64,000 nucleotides of DNA, from assembly GCA_020633315.1 (NCBI GenBank), contig JACKDV010000006.1, forward strand, positions 289,893 to 353,892. Direction: 5' to 3'. The stretch comes from Myxococcales bacterium (GTDB taxonomy: Bacteria; Myxococcota_A; Polyangia; Nannocystales; Nannocystaceae). The notes beneath the pieces were generated by a model, which made no database searches, was not told the DNA's origin, and saw only the letters and a program-made list of their open reading frames with translations. The position numbers were made by a program, and so were the translations under genes. How positions within the stretch are numbered: the first letter of the stretch is position 1; every line of letters starts with the position of its first letter. Shown in pieces: positions 27,018 to 34,738 of the stretch.

Positions 27018-28847
27018 ATGAGCTCGGCGCGGAATAGCGAGCCCGACTCGGACGTCCACCGGCCCGTGGACGAGGGGACCGGCCCGCCGCAGCTACCCAC
27101 GCGCGCCAGCGCGGCCTGGTGGCGCGCCAAGGTCACGGTGCACCAGCTACGCCGGGCCCTGGTCGACCTCGGTCCCGGGGGCCCGCGCCACCTGCTCCCC
27201 GCCGCGGCCCTGCGCGGCGCTCCGCTGCTGGCCAGCTCGCGCACTCCGCTTTGGTCCACCGATCCGGGCGCCGAGTGGATCCTCGAGGCGGGCAAGGTGG
27301 AGAACCTGCGCCGGGCCATCCGCGGCCTGCACGGCGTCGAGGTGGCGCCGGGCCAGGTGCTCGGCTTCTGGGCGCAGGTGGGCCCGCCGTGGGCGAGCCG
27401 GGGCTTCGTGGAGGGCCGCGAGATCCGCGAGGGCTGCATCGTCCCCTCGGTCGCCGGCGGCCTGTGCCAGCTCTCCAATGCGCTCTACGACGCGGCCCGA
27501 CGCGCGGGCCTGGAGATCGTGGAGCGGCACCGCCACTCGAGGGTGGTGCCCGGGTCGGCCGCGGCCGCGGGTCACGACGCCACCGTGATGTGGAACTACG
27601 TCGACCTGCGCGTGCGCTCGACCCATGCCTTCCGGTTGGAAGCCGAGCTCGGCCGGGAGGCGCTGGTCGTACGCGTTCGCGGCTACGCCCGATCCCCGCG
27701 TACGCGTACGGCCGCGCCGACCGGCGGAGCGCCTCCCCTGCGGGTGGTGGGCGAGACGACCGGGGCGCGGAGCTGCCTGTCGTGCGGGCAGACGGCCTGC
27801 CACAAGGCACGCAGCGGGCCGGTGACGCGCCGGGGCCACCGCGCGTGGCTGGTCGACGGCGTGTGGCCCGAGCACGACGCCTGGCTCCGCAGCGAGCGGG
27901 ATCCCGCCGACCTCCTGCTGCTGCCGCTCGACGGGCGACGCCTGCATCGGGCCCGCTACGCGTGGAGCAGCGCGGGCTTCGCCGCCGTGCGCTCGTTTCC
28001 CGGGCTGGCGCTGCGGCGGGCGATCGGCTCGCGTCGGCTGGCGAGGCAGGGCGCGGCGCGGCAGCGAGCGCTCGCCCGCTTCGAGGCCGAGCTCGCCGAG
28101 GCGATGGCCGAGCACCTGCCCCCCGCCGCCACGCACCTGGTGGTGGCGCAGCCCCTGCTCCCGCACCTGTGGCGCATGGGCGTGCTGGGCGGGCGCCGCT
28201 TCGACGTGCTGATGACCCGCCCTCCGCTGGCGATGCTGCACGAGGCGCTCGACCGCGCCCATCGGCTGCACCCCCAAAGCCCCACCCTCGCCGACTTCCG
28301 GGCCGACCCGCAGTGGATGGAGCTCGAGGCCGCGGCCCTGGCCGCCGCCGATCGCATCGTGACCCCGCACGCTGCGATCGCCCGCCGCTTCGGCGATCGA
28401 GCGCTGCGCCTGGGCTGGTCGCGGCCGCCCACCACCCCCCGGCCTCCGCGCCCCCGCGGGGGCCCGCCGCGGCTGTGGCTTCCCGCCAGCACCCTCGGCC
28501 GCAAGGGCGCCTACGAGCTGCGCGAGGCCCTGGCCGCCCTGCCCCTCGCCGCGGTGGAGCTGCGGCTGGGGGGCCCCGTGCTCGAGTCGCCCGGCTTCTG
28601 GGATCGCCCCGCGCGGCCCGGCACCCTCGACGACGCCGACCTGGTCGTGCTGCCCGCCCACGTCGAGACCTCGCCGCGACGCCTGCTCGCCGCGCGGGCC
28701 CGCGGGATCCCGGTGATCGCCTCCGACGCCTGCGGCCTCGATCCCGAGCCCGGCCTGGTCATCGTGCCCGCCGGCGACGCGGAGGCGCTGCGCGAGGCGC
28801 TGCGGGCCGCGCTGCCCACGGGCACGGGCGCGGTCTCGGTGGCCTGA
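27018..28847 (+). CDS. VanW-domain protein with glycosyltransferase-like C-terminal half
   Basis: 609 residues; the ATG has an AGGAG Shine-Dalgarno 9 nt upstream (27004-27008). Residues ~90-205 match VanW: VENLRRAIRGLHG, VEVAPGQVLGFW, GCIVPSVAGGLCQLSNALYD and RHRHSRVVPGS. A Cys cluster follows (CLSCGQTACHK, ~254), possibly metal-binding. The C-terminal ~300 residues look like a family-4-type glycosyltransferase, with IVTPHAAIARRFGD, LPASTLGRKGAYELREAL and a final RRLLAARARGIPVIASDACG plus GLVIVPAGDAEALREAL. No signal peptide. Likely cytosolic enzyme of envelope glycan metabolism; VanW activity itself is undefined. Confidence 0.8.
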   Translation: MSSARNSEPDSDVHRPVDEGTGPPQLPTRASAAWWRAKVTVHQLRRALVDLGPGGPRHLLPAAALRGAPLLASSRTPLWSTDPGAEWILEAGKVENLRRAIRGLHGVEVAPGQVLGFWAQVGPPWASRGFVEGREIREGCIVPSVAGGLCQLSNALYDAARRAGLEIVERHRHSRVVPGSAAAAGHDATVMWNYVDLRVRSTHAFRLEAELGREALVVRVRGYARSPRTRTAAPTGGAPPLRVVGETTGARSCLSCGQTACHKARSGPVTRRGHRAWLVDGVWPEHDAWLRSERDPADLLLLPLDGRRLHRARYAWSSAGFAAVRSFPGLALRRAIGSRRLARQGAARQRALARFEAELAEAMAEHLPPAATHLVVAQPLLPHLWRMGVLGGRRFDVLMTRPPLAMLHEALDRAHRLHPQSPTLADFRADPQWMELEAAALAAADRIVTPHAAIARRFGDRALRLGWSRPPTTPRPPRPRGGPPRLWLPASTLGRKGAYELREALAALPLAAVELRLGGPVLESPGFWDRPARPGTLDDADLVVLPAHVETSPRRLLAARARGIPVIASDACGLDPEPGLVIVPAGDAEALREALRAALPTGTGAVSVA

Positions 28848-28860
28848 GTCCGATCAGGCC
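28841..28860. terminator. Hairpin containing both stop codons of a convergent pair
   Basis: GGCCTGA and TCAGGCC form a 7-bp perfect stem around a 6-nt loop. The left arm ends with the TGA of the VanW gene and the right arm begins with the TGA (reverse) of the roadblock gene. Confidence 0.6.
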
Positions 28861-29270
28861 AGGATCCGGCGCGTGGCCGCCATCGTGCCCTGCAGCTCGC
28901 GACGGCGGATCCGACGGTCACCGCCGAGCACCGCCACGTAGAGCAGCTCGTCGTGCAGCTCCATCGTGTCCACGCTCAGCTCGCGCAGCTCGCCGTCCTT
29001 GCGGATCCGCGGCACCGCCTGGCCACGACCCACGATGGGGGTCACCGCGGCCAGCATCTCGAGCGGCAGGTCGGTGTCGCTCTTGGCCACGATCATCCCC
29101 TCGTCGTCCACGATCAGCACCGCATCGAGGGCCCCTCGCTGCGCGGCGCCGGTGAGCGCCAGCTCCAGCGCATCGGCGGCGTTGAGCGAGCGATTGCGGC
29201 GGCGCTCGAAGGTGGGGCGCCCCGGGCGGGGCAGCGGGCGGAGGCGGAGGCGCGGCGATTCCACGTGCAT
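28854..29270 (-). CDS. Roadblock/LC7-family protein
   Basis: 138 residues. After a basic N-terminus (about 25 residues) the chain matches roadblock/LC7 domains: DALELALTGAAQRGALDAVL, IVDDEGMIVAKSDTDLPLEM and LHDELLYVAVLGGD, the beta-alpha order of MglB-like proteins. In myxobacteria such proteins are often partners or GAPs of small Ras-like GTPases such as MglA; no GTPase gene is nearby, so the partner is unknown. The ATG follows a TAGTGT box by 6 nt, suggesting a leaderless message. Divergent from the DUF971 gene. Confidence 0.75.
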   Translation of the reverse strand: MHVESPRLRLRPLPRPGRPTFERRRNRSLNAADALELALTGAAQRGALDAVLIVDDEGMIVAKSDTDLPLEMLAAVTPIVGRGQAVPRIRKDGELRELSVDTMELHDELLYVAVLGGDRRIRRRELQGTMAATRRILA

Positions 29271-29276
29271 GGTCTT

Positions 29277-29282
29277 ACACTA
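29277..29282 (-). promoter_or_regulatory. -10 element for the roadblock gene
   Basis: TAGTGT on the minus strand, 6 nt before the ATG at 29270; part of a 65-bp divergent promoter region. Confidence 0.5.
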
Positions 29283-29323
29283 TCCTACATTTGAATACCG
29301 CCAAATTCCGCGCCGAGTCGACG

Positions 29324-29329
29324 TATCCT
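29324..29329 (+). promoter_or_regulatory. -10 element for the DUF971 gene
   Basis: TATCCT, 6 nt before the GTG at 29336. Its position is part of the reason for choosing that start. Confidence 0.45.
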
Positions 29330-29335
29330 CCGGTC

Positions 29336-29680
29336 GTGGTCCAGCCGGTCGACATCGCCCTCTCCCGCCGCAAGGGCCTGCTCACCATCGAGTGGGAGGA
29401 CGGCATGGTCTCCGAGCTGCCGCTGGCCTACCTACGGGGCTGGTGTCCCTGCGCCGCCTGCCAGGGTCACGGCACCGTGGTTCAGTTCCACCCGGCACCC
29501 GCCGACATCGGGCTGGAGCTGATGGCCGAGGCCGGGTCGTATGCCCTGCACCTGCGCTTCACCGACGGCCACGACAGCGGGATCTACACCTGGGGCTGGC
29601 TGCGCCGGATCGCCCCCGACAGCCCCCCGGCCGGCCTGAAGTCGGGGCGCTTCGAAGGCGGCCGTTTCGAGCCCCTCTGA
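29336..29680 (+). CDS. DUF971 (gamma-butyrobetaine hydroxylase N-terminal-like) protein
   Basis: 114 residues from the GTG at 29336; a TTG at 29291 would add 15 residues without homology. The chain shows DUF971 hallmarks: VDIALSRRKGLLTIEWEDG, LPLAYLRGWCPCAACQGHG with a small zinc-binding Cys group, YALHLRFTDGHDSGIYTW and WLRRIA. Stand-alone DUF971 proteins of ~110 residues are widespread and are often near iron-sulfur carrier genes such as apbC, but none is present here. Exact role unknown. A Crp/Fnr regulator gene follows 96 bp downstream. Confidence 0.88.
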   Translation: MVQPVDIALSRRKGLLTIEWEDGMVSELPLAYLRGWCPCAACQGHGTVVQFHPAPADIGLELMAEAGSYALHLRFTDGHDSGIYTWGWLRRIAPDSPPAGLKSGRFEGGRFEPL

Positions 29681-29763
29681 GGGCCTTCACGGCCGGTCCG
29701 CGGGGCTTCCCCGAGCCCCCGCAGACCCCGCCGTGAGCGGTCGCATGTCCCTCGCCATCCGGT

Positions 29764-29769
29764 TACACT
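29764..29769 (+). promoter_or_regulatory. -10 element for the Crp/Fnr gene
   Basis: TACACT, 7 nt before the ATG at 29777; no Shine-Dalgarno. Confidence 0.5.
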
Positions 29770-29776
29770 CCGCGCC

Positions 29777-30484
29777 ATGGCAGTCGACGCCGCCGAGGCC
29801 GAGCTCATCGCCAAATCCCTCAAGCGATGGGCCGGCTGGGACAAGATCCCCGACGAGGTGCTGGCCGAGATGACCCGTACCGCGGAGCTCATCGAGGTCA
29901 AACGCAAGCGATCCGTGTTCCGGCGGGGTGAGCCGGGGCCCGGGCTGTTCTTGGTCAAGTCGGGCGAATTCAAGCTGAGCCTCATCTCCAGCGAGGGCCG
30001 CGAGCAGATCCTCTATCTCGCCGAGCCGGGCAAGCTCATCGGCGAGGGCTTCCTGCCCGGTGACGTGCCGGCGGCGGCATCCGCGTTCGCGATGGTCGAC
30101 TCCGAGATCTGGCGCTTCGACACCGACGTGGTGGTCAAGCTCATCGCGCGCTCGGAGGAGCTGGCCTTCGCCCTCATGCGGCAGATGGCCTTCCGCGCCA
30201 ATCGCCTCATCGACCTGGTGCTCGACCTCTCGCTACGCTCGGTCGAGCGCCGCCTGGCCTCGTTCCTGTTCACCCTCGCGGTGCGCAACGGGGCCGAGCA
30301 GGGCACGCCCTGCGTGATCCCGCGCCAGCTCGACATGAACACCGTCGCCGCGCGCCTGGGCACCGTGCGCGAGGAGATCTCCCGCGCGCTCAATCGCATG
30401 CAGCGCAACGGGATCCTCAGCCTGAGCCGCCAGGAGATCGTGGTGCAGGACCTGGGCGCGCTCGAGCGTGTGACCTACGAGTGA
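29777..30484 (+). CDS. Crp/Fnr-family transcription regulator
   Basis: 235 residues. The cyclic-nucleotide-binding beta-barrel spans about 20-135 (KRKRSVFRRGEPGPGLFLVK, FKLSLISSEGREQILYLAEP, GKLIGEGFLPG). The dimer helix and a C-terminal winged helix follow: IPRQLDMNTVAARLGTVREE then ISRALNRMQRNGILSLSR, the classic HTH recognition segment (TVREEISRAL). There are no N-terminal Cys residues for an Fnr-type cluster, so a Crp-like ligand-binding mode is more likely; the ligand is unknown. No operon partner overlaps it. Confidence 0.93.
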   Translation: MAVDAAEAELIAKSLKRWAGWDKIPDEVLAEMTRTAELIEVKRKRSVFRRGEPGPGLFLVKSGEFKLSLISSEGREQILYLAEPGKLIGEGFLPGDVPAAASAFAMVDSEIWRFDTDVVVKLIARSEELAFALMRQMAFRANRLIDLVLDLSLRSVERRLASFLFTLAVRNGAEQGTPCVIPRQLDMNTVAARLGTVREEISRALNRMQRNGILSLSRQEIVVQDLGALERVTYE

Positions 30485-30531
30485 CGGAGGGATCGCCGCC
30501 GCGGCGACCCGCTGTACCCTAGTCCGAGCCG

Positions 30532-31998
30532 ATGCCTGGTCGAGCCCCGCGGATCCACGCGCTGGCGGTCTCGGTGGCCCTGGCGCTCGGGGGATGCTCC
30601 GAGCCGGCGGGGTCGCGCTCCGAGCCCACGCCCTCCGAGCCCTCCCCCGAGCCCGCGCCCGCGGGCTGCCGGGACTACTCCACCCTCGATGTCTCGCAGC
30701 TGCCTCCGCTCGAGGGGGGCCCGCACGCCGCCCTGCTCGACCAGGTGTGGCGCACCGTGCTCGACAAGCACTTCGACCCCACCCTGGGCTGCACCGACTG
30801 GCCCAAGCTGCGCGAGATCCATGCCCGCAAGGTGGCCGAGGCCCACAGCGACGCCGAGGCCTACGCCCAGATCAACGCCATGCTCGACGAGCTGGGGCAG
30901 AGCCACACCCGGCTGTTCGCCCCCTCGGCGGCCGAGGACACGGTGGGCCCGGCCTCGCCCGAGCTCGTCGTGCGCTGGGTGGGCGACGAGCTGGTCGTGG
31001 TCAGCAGCCACGCCGACGGCCCGCAGGGCCCCGTGCTCCCCGGCGCCGCCCTGCTGGCGATCAATGACGTCCCCGTGGGCCCGCTGGTGGCCGAGGTCCG
31101 CGAGCGCTACGGGCAGCGAGCCCTGCCCCGCATGATCGCCCGCGCGGTCGCGGCCCGCCTCTCGTGCGAGCGCGAGGGCCAGGTCAAGAAGCTCAAGGTC
31201 ACCAACCCCGACAAGGACCAGCGCAACGCGGTCCGCGTGGTGCCCTGCGTGACCCCGCCCGGCGAGCGCATCACCCTGGGCAACCTCCGCGACGTGCCCA
31301 CCCGCGTGGAGCACCGCATGCTCGGCGACGGCGTGGGGCTGCTGCGCTTCAACGTGTGGATGCTGCCCATGGTCAAGCAAATGGAGGCAGCGCTGGCCGA
31401 GATGCGGGCCCAGGGCATGCGGGCGCTGGTGCTCGACCTGCGGGGCAACCCCGGCGGCGTGGGGGCGATGGCGGTGCCCGTCGCCCGCATGCTGCTCGAC
31501 CACGACGGCTCGCTGGGCACCATGCGCTTCCGCGACTTCGAGCAGGAGCTGCACGTCGAGCCCGGCGACGATCCCTTCGTGGGCCCGGTGGTGGTGCTCG
31601 TCGACGAGAGCACCGCCAGCACCTCCGAGATCTTCGTGGTGGGCATGCGGGACCTCGGGCGCATCACCGTGATCGGCGGCCAGCCCTCGGCCGGCGCCGC
31701 CCTGCCCTCGGTGATCGAGCAGCTCCCCGGCGGCGCGCTGCTGCAGACCGTGGTCGCCGACTATCGCTCGCCCAACGGCACGGTGGTGGAGGGCCAGGGC
31801 ATCACCCCCGACGTGCGAGTCGAGGAGAGCCGCGAGGCCTTCGTGGGAGGTCGCGACCCCGTGCTCGAGGCGGCGCGCGAGCACCTGGCAGGAGCGCTCG
31901 CCGCCCTGCCCACGCCGCCCGCGGCCGACACCGACGGCGACGCCACAGCGCCCGAGCCCCCGACCGCCGAGGGCTCGACGGGCGCCGGTCCCGGGTGA
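30532..31998 (+). CDS. S41-family peptidase, lipoprotein
   Basis: 488 residues. The signal ends VALALGGC (Cys22 lipobox), then a Pro/Glu/Ser linker. An N-terminal helical domain and PDZ-like segment (GPVLPGAALLAINDVPVG) precede the S41 core: LVLDLRGNPGGVGAMAVPVA, nucleophile Ser in STASTSEIFV, then VIGGQPSAGAALPS. The last motif lacks the Lys of the CtpA-type GKG motif, so this belongs to the branch without the classical Ser-Lys dyad (compare the protein at 15371). The C-terminus is Pro/Ala/Asp-rich. Envelope-anchored protease or degenerate homologue. A TACCCT box lies 11 nt upstream (30515-30520). Confidence 0.87.
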   Translation: MPGRAPRIHALAVSVALALGGCSEPAGSRSEPTPSEPSPEPAPAGCRDYSTLDVSQLPPLEGGPHAALLDQVWRTVLDKHFDPTLGCTDWPKLREIHARKVAEAHSDAEAYAQINAMLDELGQSHTRLFAPSAAEDTVGPASPELVVRWVGDELVVVSSHADGPQGPVLPGAALLAINDVPVGPLVAEVRERYGQRALPRMIARAVAARLSCEREGQVKKLKVTNPDKDQRNAVRVVPCVTPPGERITLGNLRDVPTRVEHRMLGDGVGLLRFNVWMLPMVKQMEAALAEMRAQGMRALVLDLRGNPGGVGAMAVPVARMLLDHDGSLGTMRFRDFEQELHVEPGDDPFVGPVVVLVDESTASTSEIFVVGMRDLGRITVIGGQPSAGAALPSVIEQLPGGALLQTVVADYRSPNGTVVEGQGITPDVRVEESREAFVGGRDPVLEAAREHLAGALAALPTPPAADTDGDATAPEPPTAEGSTGAGPG

Positions 31999-32075
31999 GC
32001 CACGCGGTGCCCGACGGCGGTCTGCGGGCCCTCCGCGGATCGGCCACGAACTGGCCGCCCTCGATGTCGCCCTGC

Positions 32076-32081
32076 TACGCT
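32076..32081 (+). promoter_or_regulatory. -10 element for the lipoprotein-sixA pair
   Basis: TACGCT, 8 nt before the GTG at 32090; no Shine-Dalgarno. Confidence 0.5.
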
Positions 32082-32089
32082 CAGGATCC

Positions 32090-32983
32090 GTGAGCCTCGT
32101 TTGTGCGCGCCATCGTGGGCCCCGCCCGCTGAGAACCTGGCTCCTCGCCCTCACCCTGCTGCCCGGCTGCGACCGCGGCAGCGCCCCGCCCGAGGGCAGC
32201 GATCCCCCCGCGGCGCCCGCGGACCCGCAGGCCCCGCAGGCCCCCAGCCCCGCGCCCGAGGCCACCCCCCCCGAGCCGCCGGCCGCCCCCCTGCCCCCCG
32301 CCGAGGAATTGCTCGATCGCGCCGCCGTGGCCATGGGCGGCCGCCAGGCCATCGACACCATCCAGAGCTTCCACTACCGCGGCACCATCGAGATGCTCGG
32401 CCAGAACATCCGCGGCGACCTTCGGATCTGGTGGAAGGGCGGCGACTTCTACATGGAGCAGATCGTCCCTGGCATCGGGGAGATGCGCGCGGGCAAGCAG
32501 GGCGATCGCATCTGGGCCGACGATCCCGTCAACGGCCGCCGCCGGCTCACCGGGATCGAGGCCGAGCAGCACACCTGGGCCTCCAGCCTGCTGCTCGCCG
32601 CCGACTGGAAGCGCTACTTCGACGAGGCGCAGACCATCGCCGAGCGCGAGGTGGACGGCCACCGCATCCTCGACGTGCGGCTCAGCTCGGCCACCGGCCT
32701 CGAGGTCACCATGAGCTTCGACGCCGACACCGGCCTGCAGGTGGGGCAGAGCTTCGAGCAGGTCACCCCCATGGGTCGCCAGCCCTTCGACGTCACCTTC
32801 GAGGACTACCGCGACGTCGACGGCATCAAGATCGCCTTCCGCCAGGTGATCGACGCCAAGTTCCAGAAGATCGTGCAGGTGATCGAGGAGGTCGAGCTCA
32901 ACGCCGCGGTCGACGAGGGTCTCTTCGCCCAGCCCGGCTCGGCCGACGTCGTCCGTCGCCCCTCGGCCGCACGGGGAGGCTAG
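32090..32983 (+). CDS. LolA/outer-membrane-lipoprotein-sorting-like lipoprotein
   Basis: 297 residues from a GTG. The signal ends LLALTLLPGC (lipobox), then a Pro/Ala-rich spacer to about residue 70. The globular part has ELLDRAAVAMGGRQAIDTIQ at its start and beta-strands such as HYRGTIEMLGQNIRGDLRIW, IWADDPVNGRRRL, ITFEDYRDVDGIKIAFRQ-like segments and a final VEEVELNAAVDEGLF. This pattern is seen in the 'outer membrane lipoprotein-sorting' superfamily often attached to M16 peptidases; here it stands alone as a lipoprotein. The sixA gene begins 2 bp after its stop. Confidence 0.78.
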   Translation: MSLVCARHRGPRPLRTWLLALTLLPGCDRGSAPPEGSDPPAAPADPQAPQAPSPAPEATPPEPPAAPLPPAEELLDRAAVAMGGRQAIDTIQSFHYRGTIEMLGQNIRGDLRIWWKGGDFYMEQIVPGIGEMRAGKQGDRIWADDPVNGRRRLTGIEAEQHTWASSLLLAADWKRYFDEAQTIAEREVDGHRILDVRLSSATGLEVTMSFDADTGLQVGQSFEQVTPMGRQPFDVTFEDYRDVDGIKIAFRQVIDAKFQKIVQVIEEVELNAAVDEGLFAQPGSADVVRRPSAARGG

Positions 32984-32985
32984 CG

Positions 32986-33483
32986 ATGGAGCTCTACGTC
33001 GTCCGACACGCCATGGCCGTGGAGCACGGCTCGCGCGCGCGGGACTCCGAGCGCCCGCTGAGCGAGGACGGCCGCAAGCGCATGCACCAGGCCACCAAGG
33101 CCTTCGACACCCTGGGCGTGGCCGTGGACGGGATCCTGACCAGCCCCTACCGACGCGCGCGCGAGACCGCCGAGCTGGCGGCCGAGACCCTGGGGATCCC
33201 CGATCGCATCGAGGACCTGAGCGCCCTCGCCCCCGGCGGCTCCGCGCGGGCCATCGCGCAGGCGCTGCGCCAGCGCTGCGACGAGAGCCACCGCGTGATG
33301 ATCGTGGGCCACGAGCCCGAGCTCGGCAGCCTCATCGGGCTGCTGGTCTGCGGCGACGAGTCGGCTGGCTTCCGCATGAAGAAGGGCGGGCTGAGCAAGC
33401 TGGTGATCGATGATCTCCGCCTCGAGCGCTGCGCCGTGCTCGAGTGGCACCTGTGGCCGCGGCACCTGCTGCGGATGGGGTGA
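32986..33483 (+). CDS. sixA: Phosphohistidine phosphatase, SixA family
   Basis: 165 residues; ATG 7 nt after a strong Shine-Dalgarno (GGGGAGG, 32973-32979) inside the end of the preceding gene. The histidine-phosphatase fold is clear: MELYVVRHAMAVEHG (catalytic His in RHA), LSEDGRKRMHQATKAF, LTSPYRRARETAELAAE and the second catalytic His in VMIVGHEPELGSLIGLL. In E. coli SixA removes phosphate from PTS or HPt histidines. The tight linkage to the upstream lipoprotein is probably just operonic economy. Confidence 0.92.
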   Translation: MELYVVRHAMAVEHGSRARDSERPLSEDGRKRMHQATKAFDTLGVAVDGILTSPYRRARETAELAAETLGIPDRIEDLSALAPGGSARAIAQALRQRCDESHRVMIVGHEPELGSLIGLLVCGDESAGFRMKKGGLSKLVIDDLRLERCAVLEWHLWPRHLLRMG

Positions 33484-33504
33484 GCGAGCGCGGGGTCGCC
33501 GATC

Positions 33505-34713
33505 TCAGCCGATCTCCACGCGCACCAGCGACACCAGCCGCCGGATCGCTCGTTGCACCACCGCCGTCTCGGGGTGCCGCACGATCGCGAAGCCCTCGCC
33601 CTCGTAGGTGCGCCCCTTGGGCTGGCCCTCCTTGGGCAGCTTGGCCTCGACCACCAGGTGACCGAGCTCGGCCTGCGCCTGCTCGATGCCGTGCAGCTTG
33701 ACCACCCGTCGCCCCGGCCCCTGCCCGCGGAAGAACGCGGCCGCCACCGCATACTTGCGCGGCCCCACCTCCCAGCGATCGAGACACACCAGCTCGGCCC
33801 AGCGCCGGAAGATGTCGGTCTCGTGCGCATAGCTGTTGAGCGCCACGATCTGCGCCCCGGGAGGCCGCGCGCCAACCTCGGAGATCGCCACGCTGCCGTC
33901 GGCCCGCCGAAACCACTCCATGTGGCTCAGCCCGGTGCGCATGCCCAGGGCCTCGAGGGCCGCGTGGGCGTAGGGGCGGATCGCCTCGCTGTCGGGGGTG
34001 TGGACCTCGCGGGGCAGGATCACCGTCCACTGGATCCACGGGTTCTCCAGCACGGTGAGCGGCGCGGGATCGTAGAGGGTGTGGGAATTCCACACCGGCT
34101 CGCCGCGGATGCTGACGGTCTCGAACGAGCGCTCGTGGCCCACCACGAACTCCTCGACCATCTCGGGCACGAAGCTCGACAGCGCCTGCTCGAGCGCGGC
34201 CATGGTGGTGATGCGGTGGGTGCCCGCCGCCGCCGCGCCGTCGCGGGGCTTGAGGATCACGGGCAGGCCCACCTCCTGCACGAAGGCCCGCACGTCGGCG
34301 GCCGACTCGGTGCGACGGTGCCGGGCGCAGGGCAGGCCGGCCTTGCGCATCACGTCCTTCATCAGGGCCTTGTCGCGGAAGCAGCGGGCCGCGTGCTCGC
34401 CCATGCCCTCGAGCCCCAGCTCGTCGCGCACCTGGCCCAGCGGCACCTGCAGCTGCTCGAGCGCGCCCACCAGGCGGTCCAAGCCCCCCATGTGCCGCCG
34501 CAGCTTGTCGGTGGCGACCAGCAGCTGCCGCGGATCGAGGGGCTGCTCGATGCGGTAGTGCCCCGCGAGGCGCGAGCGCAGCCGCGGGGGCAGCTCGTCC
34601 TCGGGGTCGGCGCTGACCAGGCCCAGGGTGACCTCGGGCAGGCTCGCCACCGCATCGACGAAGCGAAGGGTGGCATCCATGAAGTAGGGGGCGACGAAGA
34701 CGACGCGGGGCAT
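33505..34713 (-). CDS. ATP-grasp enzyme
   Basis: 402 residues. The N-terminal part is Rossmann-like (MPRVVFVAPYFMDATLRFVD), the central ATP-grasp subdomains include KALMKDVMRKAGLPCARHRR, ATP-binding LPVILKPRDGAAAAGTHRI and EEFVVGHERSFETVSIRGEP, and the metal site is in VAISEVGARPPGAQIV, where EVGARP.G resembles the carboxylate-amine ligase signature EINARPxG. Such enzymes ligate amino acids or build small peptides or cofactors; the substrate cannot be read from sequence. It lies 25 bp from the end of the kinase-TPR gene on the same strand, so co-transcription is likely. Confidence 0.85.
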   Translation of the reverse strand: MPRVVFVAPYFMDATLRFVDAVASLPEVTLGLVSADPEDELPPRLRSRLAGHYRIEQPLDPRQLLVATDKLRRHMGGLDRLVGALEQLQVPLGQVRDELGLEGMGEHAARCFRDKALMKDVMRKAGLPCARHRRTESAADVRAFVQEVGLPVILKPRDGAAAAGTHRITTMAALEQALSSFVPEMVEEFVVGHERSFETVSIRGEPVWNSHTLYDPAPLTVLENPWIQWTVILPREVHTPDSEAIRPYAHAALEALGMRTGLSHMEWFRRADGSVAISEVGARPPGAQIVALNSYAHETDIFRRWAELVCLDRWEVGPRKYAVAAAFFRGQGPGRRVVKLHGIEQAQAELGHLVVEAKLPKEGQPKGRTYEGEGFAIVRHPETAVVQRAIRRLVSLVRVEIG

Positions 34714-34738
34714 GGCGGGGTGGCTCGCGCGGAGCCTA

